Shown here one piece after another: positions 1 to 7,184 of a DNA stretch of 10,624 nucleotides. Each line of letters starts with the position of its first letter. The first letter of the stretch is position 1. The notes below the pieces were generated by a model. It had not been told where the DNA came from, ran no database searches, and worked only from the letters and a program-made list of their open reading frames with translations. The translations under genes and the position numbers were made by a program. The stretch is from an uncultured Pseudomonas sp. (lineage in GTDB: Bacteria > Pseudomonadota > Gammaproteobacteria > Pseudomonadales > Pseudomonadaceae): positions 1 through 10,624 of the forward strand of contig NZ_CAMPHN010000147.1 of NCBI RefSeq assembly GCF_946885885.1, read 5' to 3'.

Positions 1-51
1 ATGGCCACTACCACCTCAAGGTAGCGTGTCTACCAATTCCACCACCTCGGC
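1..51 (-). tRNA. leuU: tRNA-Leu(GAG), 5' part only; the 3' end lies outside the window
   Basis: Read on the minus strand, the gene begins GCCGAGG at base 51. The D-arm has the AATTGGTAGACAC pattern typical of bacterial tRNA-Leu. The anticodon stem is CTACC/GGTAG around a seven-base loop TTGAGGT, which places anticodon GAG at bases 15-17. It would decode the leucine codons CUC and CUU. The long variable arm, T-arm and acceptor 3' strand are cut off by the window edge. In E. coli the same isoacceptor (leuU) also follows secG, which supports the call. It starts 25 bases after the secG stop codon with no clear terminator between, so it may be processed from the end of the secG transcript. Confidence 0.93.
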
Positions 52-76
52 AAAATCGCTTGTTGCTTACAACCTG

Positions 77-454
77 TTACTGCTCTGGAACTTGAGGTAC
101 GTCAGCTGCTTCAACAGCTGGCTTTTGTTCTTCGAGCACCGGGACGTCTTCGACGACCGGTTTTTCCTGCACTTCCATCACCGCCGGGTCTGGTAGACCT
201 ACCTCGGTCAAACCATCAGCTTTCTCTTTAGCAAAGAATGCTAAGCCCATACTGGTTATGAAAAAAGCGGTGGCGAGTATAGCAGTAACGCGACTCAAAA
301 AGGTAGAGGAACCTTGACTACCAAAAACGGTAGCAGAAGCACCCGAACCGAAAGACGCGCCAGCATCGGCACCCTTACCCTGCTGCAACAGAACCAGCAC
401 AACCACGCCGATCGCACCGAGCAGATGAAGAACAACTACGACTGTTTCCAGCAT
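77..454 (-). CDS. secG: SecG, Sec protein translocase subunit
   Basis: SecG is the small non-essential inner-membrane subunit of the SecYEG channel; it stimulates SecA-driven export. The 125-residue product has two hydrophobic helices at about residues 3-23 and 53-75. The loop between them carries the family hallmark LLQQGKGAD (22-30) followed by a Gly/Ser/Ala-rich stretch ending in FGSQGS. Residues 76-125 form an acidic tail rich in Glu, Val and Pro, typical in style for proteobacterial SecG and slightly longer than the E. coli tail (about 110 residues in total). The ATG lies 3 bases after the tpiA stop codon. Its ribosome binding site (AGGAAA) sits inside the last codons of tpiA, so translation is probably coupled. 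tRNA-Leu(GAG) follows. Confidence 0.96.
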   Translation of the reverse strand: MLETVVVVLHLLGAIGVVVLVLLQQGKGADAGASFGSGASATVFGSQGSSTFLSRVTAILATAFFITSMGLAFFAKEKADGLTEVGLPDPAVMEVQEKPVVEDVPVLEEQKPAVEAADVPQVPEQ

Positions 455-457
455 TTT

Positions 458-1213
458 TCAGTTTCCTGCGGCGCGACAGATCGCACCGAACTCATCCGCA
501 TTCAGAGAGGCTCCACCCACAAGCCCCCCATCGATATCCGGCATACCGAATAACTCGGCAGCATTGGCGGCCTTCACACTGCCACCATAAAGAATCTTCA
601 CACCCGCCGCGACCTGAGCATCTTGCCCAGCCAATTGCGCGCGAATCGCCGCATGTACCTGCTGGGCCTGCTCGGGCGAAGCGGTCAACCCCGTACCAAT
701 TGCCCAAACCGGCTCATAAGCGACTACCGCTTTGGCGAAGACATCAATACCCAAGGCATCGATCACTTCGGCCAACTGCCGCCCCACAACCTCCAGCGTC
801 TGCTCAGCCTCGCGCTGCTCCAGGGTTTCCCCAACACAGAGCACAGGCGTCAAACCGCAGGACTGCGCCGCAGCAAACTTACGCGTCACATCCGCATCGC
901 TGTCACCGAGAATCAAGCGACGCTCGGAATGCCCCACCAACACCAGGGAGCAACCAGCATCCTGCAACTGGCTTGCGGCCACCTCGCCAGTCAACGCACC
1001 GGGCGCCGACTCGACGGCGCAATTCTGTGCACCGACCGCAACACGCCTACCATCCAGACCTTTTACGACCTGAGCGATATGCAAACAAGACGGAAAAACT
1101 GCAACTTCGACCCCTACAGGTAACGCTTGCCGAGACAAACCCTCGATCAGCTCTGCAACGCCGGCACGGGTGCCATGCATCTTCCAGTTACCAGCTACCA
1201 ATGGGTGACGCAT
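458..1213 (-). CDS. tpiA: Triosephosphate isomerase
   Basis: TpiA is a cytosolic TIM-barrel homodimer that interconverts dihydroxyacetone phosphate and glyceraldehyde 3-phosphate. All catalytic residues are visible in this 251-residue protein: Asn9 and Lys11 in GNWKM, the electrophile His95 in VGHSERR, and the base Glu167 in AYEPVW. These are followed by the flexible lid AIGTGLTA (171-178), then the phosphate-binding YGGSV (209-213) and the GG near 233-234. The length matches the family. The ATG is preceded by GAGGTG at good spacing. The gene lies between glmM (142 bases upstream) and secG (3 bases downstream). In E. coli tpiA is elsewhere, so this placement is a lineage trait that agrees with Pseudomonas. 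A separate promoter in the upstream gap is possible, but I could not identify one. Confidence 0.97.
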   Translation of the reverse strand: MRHPLVAGNWKMHGTRAGVAELIEGLSRQALPVGVEVAVFPSCLHIAQVVKGLDGRRVAVGAQNCAVESAPGALTGEVAASQLQDAGCSLVLVGHSERRLILGDSDADVTRKFAAAQSCGLTPVLCVGETLEQREAEQTLEVVGRQLAEVIDALGIDVFAKAVVAYEPVWAIGTGLTASPEQAQQVHAAIRAQLAGQDAQVAAGVKILYGGSVKAANAAELFGMPDIDGGLVGGASLNADEFGAICRAAGN

Positions 1214-1355
1214 GCTTCACCTCGTCGGTCAAAGAGGGCGCAGATGTTACCCAAGAGCGCCAAGACTGGCAAGCCAATCAATAACATAGAATGCCAACCA
1301 GCGATTGAACCTCACTGCGGGACCAGCGGATGGGCTCACCCCGCTGCTTCGCACC
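1214..1355. other. glmM-tpiA intergenic gap (142 bases)
   Basis: This is the largest gap in the ftsH-to-secG run. It holds the GAGGTG ribosome binding site of tpiA at its left end and a hairpin-capable sequence at 1324-1346. On the minus strand the best sigma-70-like match is TTCAAT, 17 bases, TGTTAT. It agrees poorly with consensus (3 of 6 and 4 of 6), so I do not annotate it as a promoter. I see no small gene with a credible start and ribosome binding site. Confidence 0.5.
1324..1346 (-). other. Stem-loop just after glmM
   Basis: CAGCGG and CCGCTG form a perfect 6-base-pair stem. Two further G-C pairs are possible inside it after a two-base bulge. It begins about 10 bases after the glmM stop codon. 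No run of U follows on the transcript, so it does not look like a classical intrinsic terminator. It may stabilise the glmM mRNA end, weakly attenuate read-through into tpiA, or have no role. Confidence 0.35.
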
Positions 1356-2702
1356 TCACCCCTCGCAGGCTTCGCTCACGACCCTGGCCAACTCGTCGGC
1401 ATAGCCGCGCACCTGAACCTCATCGTCGCCCTCGACCATTACCCGCACCAACGGCTCGGTTCCCGACTTGCGCAGCAGCACCCGACCACGGCCCGCCATC
1501 ATTTCGGTCACGCGCGCACTGGCATCCTGCACGGAGGGACTATCCAGTGGATCGAGGCCACCGGCGAAGCGTACGTTGATCAGCACTTGCGGACACTTGC
1601 GCAACCCCTGGCGCGTCTCGGCCAGGCTTTGACCGCGCCGTTGCAGCGCCAACAACACTTGCAAAGCCGCGATGATCGCGTCCCCGGTGGTGGTGTGATG
1701 GAAACACACCAGGTGCCCGGAATTCTCGCCGCCGAGTTGCCAGTTACGCTCCAGCAGGTCGGCAATCACATAGCGGTCGCCGACCTTGGCGCGCACGAAG
1801 GGAATCCCCAGATCCGCCAACGCCAACTCCAGCCCCAGGTTGCTCATCAGCGTGCCGACCACCCCACCCTGTAATTTGCCACGCTCCTGCAGATCGCGGG
1901 CGATGATGAATAACAGTTCGTCGCCATCCACCAGAGCGCCGGTGTGATCGACCATCAGCACGCGATCGGCGTCCCCATCGAGGGCGATGCCCAGATCGGC
2001 TTGCCGCGCCAGCACCTCGGCCTGCAAGGCTTCGACATGGGTCGAACCGCAGCCGTCATTGATGTTCAATCCATCGGGATGGGCGGACAGCACCGAAACC
2101 TCGGCACCCAGCTCGCGCAATACGCTGGGCGCCACTTTATAGGCGGCACCATTGGCGCAATCGAGGACAACTTTCAGACCGGCGAAATCGGTGCTTGTCG
2201 GTACGCTGCTTTTGCAGAATTCGATATAACGCCCGGCCGCATCGTTGATCCGTGAAACCTTGCCCAACTGCGCCGACTCGACCACGGTCATCGGCGTATC
2301 GAGCAGCTCCTCGATCATTTGCTCGATCTCGTCCGGCAGCTTGGTGCCCTGCCCGGAGAAAAACTTGATGCCGTTATCATGATGAGGATTATGCGAGGCA
2401 CTGATCACGATGCCGGCTTCGGCATGAAAAGTACGCGTCAGGTAGGCGATGGCCGGGGTCGGCATCGGTCCCAATAACATTACATCGGCACCGGCCGCGG
2501 ACAAACCGGCCTCCAGCGCCGACTCGAACATATAACCGGAAATCCGCGTGTCCTTACCGATCAGGATGCGGCACTTACCCTGTTTGCGAAACGCCATGCC
2601 CGCGGCCCAGCCGAGCTTGAGCATGAAATCCGGCGTAATCGGAAACTCGCCGACACGCCCACGGATACCATCGGTACCAAAATATTTTCTGACCATGACC
2701 AT
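1356..2702 (-). CDS. glmM: Phosphoglucosamine mutase
   Basis: GlmM converts glucosamine-6-phosphate to glucosamine-1-phosphate, the precursor of UDP-GlcNAc for peptidoglycan and lipopolysaccharide. The 448-residue product has the alpha-D-phosphohexomutase architecture. [10 protein letters not shown] is at 6-15. The phosphoserine loop SASHNP is at 101-106, with Ser103 matching the phosphorylated Ser102 of E. coli. The metal-binding DGDADR is at 242-247, the sugar-binding GGENSGH at 324-330, and the phosphate-binding RKSGTEP at 411-417. Two in-frame ATGs occur two codons apart (2702 and 2696). The second gives [10 protein letters not shown], closer to the usual family N-terminus. The first is 4 bases after AGGG and the second 10 bases, so the start is uncertain by two codons. 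The gene lies 34 bases after folP, as in E. coli. Confidence 0.97.
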   Translation of the reverse strand: MVMVRKYFGTDGIRGRVGEFPITPDFMLKLGWAAGMAFRKQGKCRILIGKDTRISGYMFESALEAGLSAAGADVMLLGPMPTPAIAYLTRTFHAEAGIVISASHNPHHDNGIKFFSGQGTKLPDEIEQMIEELLDTPMTVVESAQLGKVSRINDAAGRYIEFCKSSVPTSTDFAGLKVVLDCANGAAYKVAPSVLRELGAEVSVLSAHPDGLNINDGCGSTHVEALQAEVLARQADLGIALDGDADRVLMVDHTGALVDGDELLFIIARDLQERGKLQGGVVGTLMSNLGLELALADLGIPFVRAKVGDRYVIADLLERNWQLGGENSGHLVCFHHTTTGDAIIAALQVLLALQRRGQSLAETRQGLRKCPQVLINVRFAGGLDPLDSPSVQDASARVTEMMAGRGRVLLRKSGTEPLVRVMVEGDDEVQVRGYADELARVVSEACEG

Positions 2703-2736
2703 GCTTCCCTATTATTTTTTCGTATTCAGAGGCTCG

Positions 2737-3588
2737 TCACTCGGCCGCTGCTACCGCTGCGAGCATGCGCACCACATCGACCGTTTCGGCGACATCGTGC
2801 ACGCGCAGAATCTGTGCACCCTTACCTATGGCCAAGGCCGCCAATGCCAGGCTGCCATACAAGCGCCCGCCGACCTCATGACCCAGCACACGGCCGATCA
2901 TGCTTTTGCGCGAGACGCCGACCAAAAGCGGCCGCCCTAACTCATGCAGGGACTCCAAATGCTTGAACAAGCGCAGATTGTGCTCCAAGGTCTTGGCGAA
3001 ACCGAAGCCCGGATCGAGGATCAACCGCTCGGCGGCAATCCCGGCTGTCGCACAGGCGGCCATGCGCTCGACCAGGAACCCCCTGACCTCGCTCAGAATA
3101 TCGGCGTACCGGGGATCCTGTTGCATGGTTGTCGGTTCGCCGCGCATGTGCATCAGGCACACCGGCAAACCGCTATCGGCCGCCGCAGCCAATGCGCCTT
3201 CGCGCTGCAACGAGCGCACGTCGTTGATCAACCCGGCGCCCAAGCGCGCCACTTCACGCATTACCGCAGGCGTCGAAGTATCGACCGAGATGATCACATC
3301 GAGTTCGCCGGCGATAGCCTCGACCACCGGCGCGACCCGCTCCAGCTCCTCGACCGCGGATACCGCCCGCGCACCGGGACGAGTGGATTCGCCGCCAACG
3401 TCGATCAGGCTGGCCCCCGCGCGCCACATCGCTTCCGCATGACGCAGGGCGGCATCGCGCTGCGCGTAACGACCGCCATCGGAGAATGAATCGGGGGTGA
3501 TATTCAGGATACCCATCACCTGCGGATGGGTTAAATCGAGAAACCGGCTACCACATGGCAACCGGCTCGTATTACACACGTCAGACAT
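2737..3588 (-). CDS. folP: Dihydropteroate synthase
   Basis: FolP condenses 6-hydroxymethyl-7,8-dihydropterin pyrophosphate with p-aminobenzoate to give dihydropteroate in folate synthesis; it is the target of sulfonamides. The 283-residue TIM-barrel protein shows the expected motifs in order: MGILNITPDSFSDGG (25-39, Asn29 at the pyrophosphate/Mg site), GGESTRPGA (65-73, the pABA loop), SVDT (101-104), INDV (121-124), LDPGFGF (191-197, pterin-binding Asp192), VSRKS (225-229, Lys228) and RVHDV (262-266). I see no insertion or change in the sulfonamide-contacting loops of the kind that mark acquired sul genes; this is the chromosomal enzyme. The ATG is 8 bases after the ftsH stop. Its ribosome binding site AAGGG overlaps that stop codon, which indicates translational coupling. 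Confidence 0.97.
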   Translation of the reverse strand: MSDVCNTSRLPCGSRFLDLTHPQVMGILNITPDSFSDGGRYAQRDAALRHAEAMWRAGASLIDVGGESTRPGARAVSAVEELERVAPVVEAIAGELDVIISVDTSTPAVMREVARLGAGLINDVRSLQREGALAAAADSGLPVCLMHMRGEPTTMQQDPRYADILSEVRGFLVERMAACATAGIAAERLILDPGFGFAKTLEHNLRLFKHLESLHELGRPLLVGVSRKSMIGRVLGHEVGGRLYGSLALAALAIGKGAQILRVHDVAETVDVVRMLAAVAAAE

Positions 3589-3596
3589 TTGCGCCC

Positions 3597-5522
3597 TTAA
3601 TGCTCGGCAGCAGGACCACCAATTGGCTTCTCAGGACGATCCGCCTCGTCGCTGCTCACCACCGGCGTGCCCGCATCACCGCTGCCACCGGTCCAGTCGC
3701 GCGGTTCGCGAGCGACACGGCCACTCATGATGTCTTCGATCTGCTCGGCATCGATGGTCTCGTACTTCATCAAGGCGTCGGCCATGGCGTCGAGCTTGTC
3801 GCGATTTTCTTCCAGCAGGCGCTTGGCGGTGTCATAACAACTGTCGATGATGCTGCGCACCTCGAGGTCGATCATCTTCGCCGTATCGGCAGACACATTG
3901 GTGTGCTGGCTGCCCATGCTACGCCCGAGGAAAACCTCACCCTCTTCTTCGGCATACATCAGCGGGCCGAGCTTTTCCGACAATCCCCACTTGGTCACCA
4001 TGTTCCGCGCCAACTGGGTGGCGCGCATGATGTCGTTCGACGCGCCGGTGGTCACGCCATCGAAGCCCAGGGTCATTTCCTCGGCGATACGACCGCCGAA
4101 CAACGAGCAGATCTGACTGGTCAACGCCCGCTTGCTCAGGCTGTAACGATCCTCTTCCGGCAGGAACATGGTCACGCCCAGGGCGCGGCCACGGGGAATG
4201 ATGGATACCTTGTAAACCGGGTCGTGCTCGGGCACCAGGCGGCCGACGATGGCGTGGCCGGCTTCGTGGAACGCCGTGTTGAGCTTTTCCTTTTCCGACA
4301 TGACCATGGTCTTGCGCTCGGCGCCCATCATGATCTTGTCCTTGGCCAGCTCGAACTCCTTCATTTCCACCACACGCTTGCCAGCACGCGCAGCGAACAA
4401 GGAGGCCTCGTTGACCAGGTTGGCCAGATCGGCCCCGGAAAAGCCCGGGGTACCACGCGCAATGACCGCCGGCTGGACGTTCTCGCCCATCGGCACCTTA
4501 CGCATATGCACTTTGAGAATTTGTTCGCGACCGCGAATATCCGGCAAGCCCACCACCACCTGGCGGTCGAAACGACCTGGACGCAGCAGCGCCGGATCGA
4601 GCACGTCGGGGCGGTTGGTGGCGGCGATGACGATGATGCCATCGTTCATTTCGAAGCCATCCATCTCCACCAGCAACTGGTTGAGGGTCTGCTCGCGCTC
4701 GTCGTGACCGCCACCCATGCCGGCGCCACGATGGCGACCGACGGCGTCGATCTCGTCAATGAAGATGATGCAGGGCGCGTGCTTCTTCGCCTGCTCGAAC
4801 ATGTCGCGCACACGGGATGCACCGACACCGACGAACATTTCGACGAAATCGGAACCAGAGATGGTGAAGAACGGCACCTTGGCCTCGCCGGCGACCGCCT
4901 TGGCCAACAGCGTCTTACCGGTACCCGGCGAGCCGACCATCAACACGCCGCGCGGGATGCGCCCGCCGAGGCGTTGGAATTTACCCGGATCGCGGAGGAA
5001 TTCGACCAATTCGCTGACCTCTTCCTTGGCTTCGTCACAACCGGCGACATCGGCGAAGGTGGTCTTGACCTGATCTTCGGACAGCAGACGTGCCTTGCTC
5101 TTGCCGAAACTCATCGGCCCGCCTTTACCGCCGGCGCCGCCCTGCATCTGGCGCATGAAGAACATGAACACCGCGATGATCACCAGAATCGGGAAGCTCG
5201 CCACCAGCAACTGGGTCCAGATGCTTTGCTGCTCGGGTTGTTTACCGACGATCTCGACGTTGTTGTCGATCAGATCCTTGATCAGGCCGTTGTCCTGGAT
5301 CGCCGGACGCACGGTCTCGAAAGACGAACCGTCCCCGCGCACGCCGCTGATCACGTAGCCGTCGACGGTCACTCGCTTGACCGCCCCGCTCTGAACCTGC
5401 TGGATGAACTCCGAGTAATTGAGTTTGTTCGACTCGCTCGGGCTGGAAAAATTGTTCATCACCGTCACCAGGACGGCCGCGATGATCAGCCACAGGACCA
5501 GATTTTTTGCCATGTCGTTCAA
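3597..5522 (-). CDS. ftsH: ATP-dependent zinc metalloprotease FtsH
   Basis: FtsH is the hexameric inner-membrane AAA+ protease that degrades unassembled membrane proteins and regulatory substrates. Counting from the TTG at 5522 (641 residues): first membrane helix about 7-24, periplasmic domain to about 100, second helix about 104-123, Walker A at 197-204, pore motif FVG 230-232, Walker B IIFIDE 252-257, arginine fingers Arg317 and Arg320, zinc motif HEAGH 419-423, third zinc ligand Asp497, and a polar acidic C-terminus. Walker A reads GSPGTGKT, not the usual GPPGTGKT. The conventional start MAKNL is the ATG at 5513 (638 residues), but it is 16 bases from GAGGG, whereas the TTG is 7 bases away. 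The true N-terminus is therefore uncertain by three residues. rlmE lies upstream, as in E. coli. Confidence 0.97.
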   Translation of the reverse strand: MNDMAKNLVLWLIIAAVLVTVMNNFSSPSESNKLNYSEFIQQVQSGAVKRVTVDGYVISGVRGDGSSFETVRPAIQDNGLIKDLIDNNVEIVGKQPEQQSIWTQLLVASFPILVIIAVFMFFMRQMQGGAGGKGGPMSFGKSKARLLSEDQVKTTFADVAGCDEAKEEVSELVEFLRDPGKFQRLGGRIPRGVLMVGSPGTGKTLLAKAVAGEAKVPFFTISGSDFVEMFVGVGASRVRDMFEQAKKHAPCIIFIDEIDAVGRHRGAGMGGGHDEREQTLNQLLVEMDGFEMNDGIIVIAATNRPDVLDPALLRPGRFDRQVVVGLPDIRGREQILKVHMRKVPMGENVQPAVIARGTPGFSGADLANLVNEASLFAARAGKRVVEMKEFELAKDKIMMGAERKTMVMSEKEKLNTAFHEAGHAIVGRLVPEHDPVYKVSIIPRGRALGVTMFLPEEDRYSLSKRALTSQICSLFGGRIAEEMTLGFDGVTTGASNDIMRATQLARNMVTKWGLSEKLGPLMYAEEEGEVFLGRSMGSQHTNVSADTAKMIDLEVRSIIDSCYDTAKRLLEENRDKLDAMADALMKYETIDAEQIEDIMSGRVAREPRDWTGGSGDAGTPVVSSDEADRPEKPIGGPAAEH

Positions 5523-5529
5523 TTAGCTA

Positions 5530-5534
5530 CCCTC
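5530..5534 (-). promoter_or_regulatory. Ribosome binding site that bears on the ftsH start
   Basis: GAGGG lies 7 bases before an in-frame TTG (5520-5522) and 16 bases before the conventional ATG (5511-5513). No better Shine-Dalgarno sequence lies closer to the ATG. The spacing favours initiation at TTG; the family alignment favours ATG. Confidence 0.55.
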
Positions 5535-5576
5535 TGCAGCAGGCCTCGTCTCGAAGCGTGCTTCGCATGACGACCA

Positions 5577-5605
5577 GTTATGTACCGATCTAACTTACTA
5601 CACAA
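5577..5605 (-). promoter_or_regulatory. Weak candidate promoter for ftsH
   Basis: On the minus strand a TTGTGT -35-like box (5600-5605) is separated by exactly 17 bases from a CATAAC -10-like box (5577-5582), about 55 bases upstream of ftsH. Matches to consensus are 3 of 6 and 4 of 6, so this could be chance. The rest of the 138-base rlmE-ftsH gap holds an inverted repeat CGAAGC/GCTTCG at 5552-5565 and no gene. Confidence 0.25.
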
Positions 5606-5660
5606 CGCCCGCACCTGGCAGACGCCGTCTGTAACCCTTTATTTACCCGTGCGCCCTGTT

Positions 5661-6287
5661 TCACTCAAGCCCACGAAAACCGCGCGCGAGCATATATTGT
5701 TCGCGCGAGCGGTCACGCGAGGACAAGGGCTTGCGCATCTGCACCTTGTCGAACATCTGCCGCACCTGTTTGTGGTACTGATCGAAACCTTCGCCCTGGA
5801 AAATCTTGATCAGGAAATCACCACCCGGGCACAACACGCGGGACGCAAGATCCAACGCCAACTCGCACAGATACATCGCCCGCGGCTGATCCGCGGCTCT
5901 CACACCACTCATATTGGGGGCCATATCGGAAATCACAAGGTCTACCGCCTTATCGCCGATCGCCTCGAGAATCTGCGCGAACACCGCATCATCGGTGAAA
6001 TCGCCCCGGATGAAGGCGACATCGGGGATGCTGTCCATTTCCAAAATGTCCGAGGCGATAAGCGTGCCCTTGTCGCCGATCACCCGGCTGGTGACCTGCG
6101 ACCAACCTCCCGGCGCGGCGCCGAGGTCGACCACGGTCATGCCGGGCCTGAGGATGCGATCCTTTTCCTGGATCTCCAGCAACTTGTAGCTGGCACGCGA
6201 ACGATAGCCATCCTTTTGCGCCATTTTCACGTAAGGGTCGTTGAAATGTTCTTTCAGCCAACCTTGACTGGTCTTGGAACGGGCCAC
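5661..6287 (-). CDS. rlmE: 23S rRNA 2'-O-methyltransferase RlmE (FtsJ/RrmJ)
   Basis: RlmE uses S-adenosylmethionine to methylate the 2'-hydroxyl of U2552 in the A-loop of 23S rRNA, late in 50S assembly. The 208-residue protein matches the family length. The SAM-binding motif [14 protein letters not shown] is at 52-65, with SDMAPN at 120-125. The catalytic tetrad is intact as Lys35, Asp121, Lys161 and Glu196; each is three less than the E. coli numbers (38, 124, 164, 199). The start is a GTG with GAGGT 5 bases upstream, and the product begins [10 protein letters not shown] as expected for Pseudomonas RlmE. The gene diverges from yhbY and precedes ftsH by 138 bases. In E. coli the rlmE-ftsH pair is heat-shock regulated, but I found no convincing sigma-32 promoter here. 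Confidence 0.96.
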   Translation of the reverse strand: MARSKTSQGWLKEHFNDPYVKMAQKDGYRSRASYKLLEIQEKDRILRPGMTVVDLGAAPGGWSQVTSRVIGDKGTLIASDILEMDSIPDVAFIRGDFTDDAVFAQILEAIGDKAVDLVISDMAPNMSGVRAADQPRAMYLCELALDLASRVLCPGGDFLIKIFQGEGFDQYHKQVRQMFDKVQMRKPLSSRDRSREQYMLARGFRGLE

Positions 6288-6402
6288 GCAATACCTCGAA
6301 CTTTACAAAGCATGAATATCTGGGCGCCCCCGAGACCGCTCGGGTAAACTGATCGCCGCTTTTACCAGAGCTGTTTTTTTACCAGATTGCAGGAACCTGA
6401 TT
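6288..6402. promoter_or_regulatory. Divergent rlmE/yhbY intergenic region
   Basis: These 115 bases must hold the 5' signals of both genes: the rlmE ribosome binding site GAGGT (6293-6297) on one strand and the yhbY site AGGA before the ATG at 6403 on the other. Two structures are visible: a perfect hairpin CCCGAG/CTCGGG with a four-base loop at 6329-6344, and a direct repeat of TTTTACCAGA at 6360-6369 and 6377-6386. I could not assign -35/-10 boxes with confidence on either strand. Confidence 0.6.
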
Positions 6403-6714
6403 ATGCCGCTCACTCAAGAGCAGAAGAAACAATTCAAATCTATCGGCCACCACCTGAAACCCGTATTGATAGTGGCAGACAATGGTTTGACCGAAGGTGT
6501 GCTGGCCGAGCTGGAACGCGCCCTGAGCGACCATGAACTGATCAAAGTACAACTGCGCATCATCGAACGCGAAGACCGCCTCGCGGTCATTAACGAACTG
6601 TGCAAAGCCGGTGCCGCCGAACTGGTGCAGGTTATCGGCAAGATGGCGTTGATTTACCGCAAGAACTCCAAGCCGAACAAAAATCTATCGAACGTCCATC
6701 GCCATCACAGCTAA
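6403..6714 (+). CDS. yhbY: YhbY family ribosome assembly RNA-binding protein (CRM domain)
   Basis: YhbY proteins are single CRS1-YhbY (CRM) domains that bind pre-50S particles in bacteria. The 103-residue product covers the whole domain: an N-terminal helix (LTQEQKKQFKSIGHHLKPV), the conserved block NGLTEGVLAELERAL (27-41), HELIKVQLR, and the final strand QVIGKMALIYRKN, followed by a basic tail ending in HRHHS. The loop that is GSNG in E. coli YhbY reads ADNG here (25-28), so the first Gly of the GxxG pattern is Ala. The ATG follows AGGA at good spacing. This is the only + strand gene. Its position opposite rlmE, another 50S maturation factor, is conserved with E. coli. Confidence 0.94.
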   Translation: MPLTQEQKKQFKSIGHHLKPVLIVADNGLTEGVLAELERALSDHELIKVQLRIIEREDRLAVINELCKAGAAELVQVIGKMALIYRKNSKPNKNLSNVHRHHS

Positions 6715-6719
6715 GGTCG

Positions 6720-6739
6720 AGCTGGGCGCTCGCCCAGCT
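6720..6739. terminator. Hairpin between convergent yhbY and the membrane gene, possible shared terminator
   Basis: AGCTGGGC and GCCCAGCT form a perfect 8-base-pair stem around the loop GCTC, starting 5 bases after the yhbY stop codon. On the other strand it overlaps the stop codon of the convergent gene (6738-6740). Neither strand has a T-run after the stem, so termination strength is doubtful, but the symmetric position between convergent genes fits a bidirectional terminator or a transcript-end stabiliser. Confidence 0.45.
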
Positions 6740-7184
6740 AGCCCCTGACAGCCGAACGAACGGGTACCGGCTGCAACACCAGCAACAAACCGCAGAACGC
6801 CATCACCAGGTAGCTGAACATCGACCAGAGTCCGGCGCCCGGCCAATACAGCCGCGCCATGAAATAACTGGTGGCCATCGCCACCACCACCAATAACAGC
6901 TGCCCGCGCATATCGCGCCACAAACTGGCCAAGCGCTCGGCGCGGATCAACACCAGCACCTGCAAGCCGGCGCAAACCGCAGTCAAGCCCACCAGCAGCG
7001 CACGCAAATGACTGCCGATCTCTTCGACCAGCAACGAGGCCAGGCCTGTTTGGGCGATTGCCGGCAGCATCAGAAAATGCAGCAACCAGAGGCCGCCGAC
7101 CCAGAGCGTCTGAGCCAGCAGCCAACTGATTGCACCAGCATCGCGCGCGCCGGATTTAGATATGGCGAACCTCGACGATCTCAT
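6738..7184 (-). CDS. Four-helix membrane protein of unknown function (DUF4149-like)
   Basis: The 148-residue product is strongly hydrophobic, with probable membrane helices at about 20-41, 60-79, 94-113 and 118-137. The first helix contains [14 protein letters not shown], which resembles the DUF4149 family; this is by memory of the pattern, not a search. No catalytic motif or signal peptide is evident and the function is unknown. From memory, P. aeruginosa has a gene of this kind between greA and yhbY, which supports its being real. The only in-frame ATG before the first helix is at 7184, inside greA, giving a 29-base overlap. The sequence upstream has no good Shine-Dalgarno, so translation may depend on ribosomes finishing greA. 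The reading frame overlaps a slightly shorter shadow ORF that lacks a regular helix pattern. Confidence 0.82.
   Translation of the reverse strand: MRSSRFAISKSGARDAGAISWLLAQTLWVGGLWLLHFLMLPAIAQTGLASLLVEEIGSHLRALLVGLTAVCAGLQVLVLIRAERLASLWRDMRGQLLLVVVAMATSYFMARLYWPGAGLWSMFSYLVMAFCGLLLVLQPVPVRSAVRG

Noticed and set aside
5552..5565. Inverted repeat CGAAGC/GCTTCG in the ftsH leader, considered as an operator or thermosensor
   Set aside because: The arms are only six bases with a two-base centre, and the repeat neither covers the ribosome binding site nor matches an operator I recognise.
3555..5570. A 671-codon open frame on the + strand, fully antisense to ftsH
   Set aside because: It mirrors ftsH with low-complexity, His- and Asp-rich protein that matches no family I know. 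Such long antisense frames are common opposite GC-rich genes with strong codon bias. ftsH itself is unmistakable.
5683..5707. Inverted repeat CGCGCGA/TCGCGCG around an AT-rich 11-base loop near the 3' end of rlmE
   Set aside because: It lies within codons for the conserved [10 protein letters not shown] segment, including the catalytic Glu196, and can be explained by Arg/Ala codon choice. It has no T-run and lies before the stop codon.
6288..6402. Possible sigma-32 heat-shock promoter for rlmE, expected from E. coli
   Set aside because: The nearest -10-like match (GCCCAGATAT) has no acceptable CTTGAA-like partner at the right distance, so it is not annotated.
6685..7125. A 146-codon minus-strand frame overlapping the membrane gene
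   Set aside because: Its product is an Ala/Arg/Gly-rich shadow without a regular helix pattern, while the overlapping frame at 6738-7184 gives four clear membrane helices and stops next to the shared hairpin.
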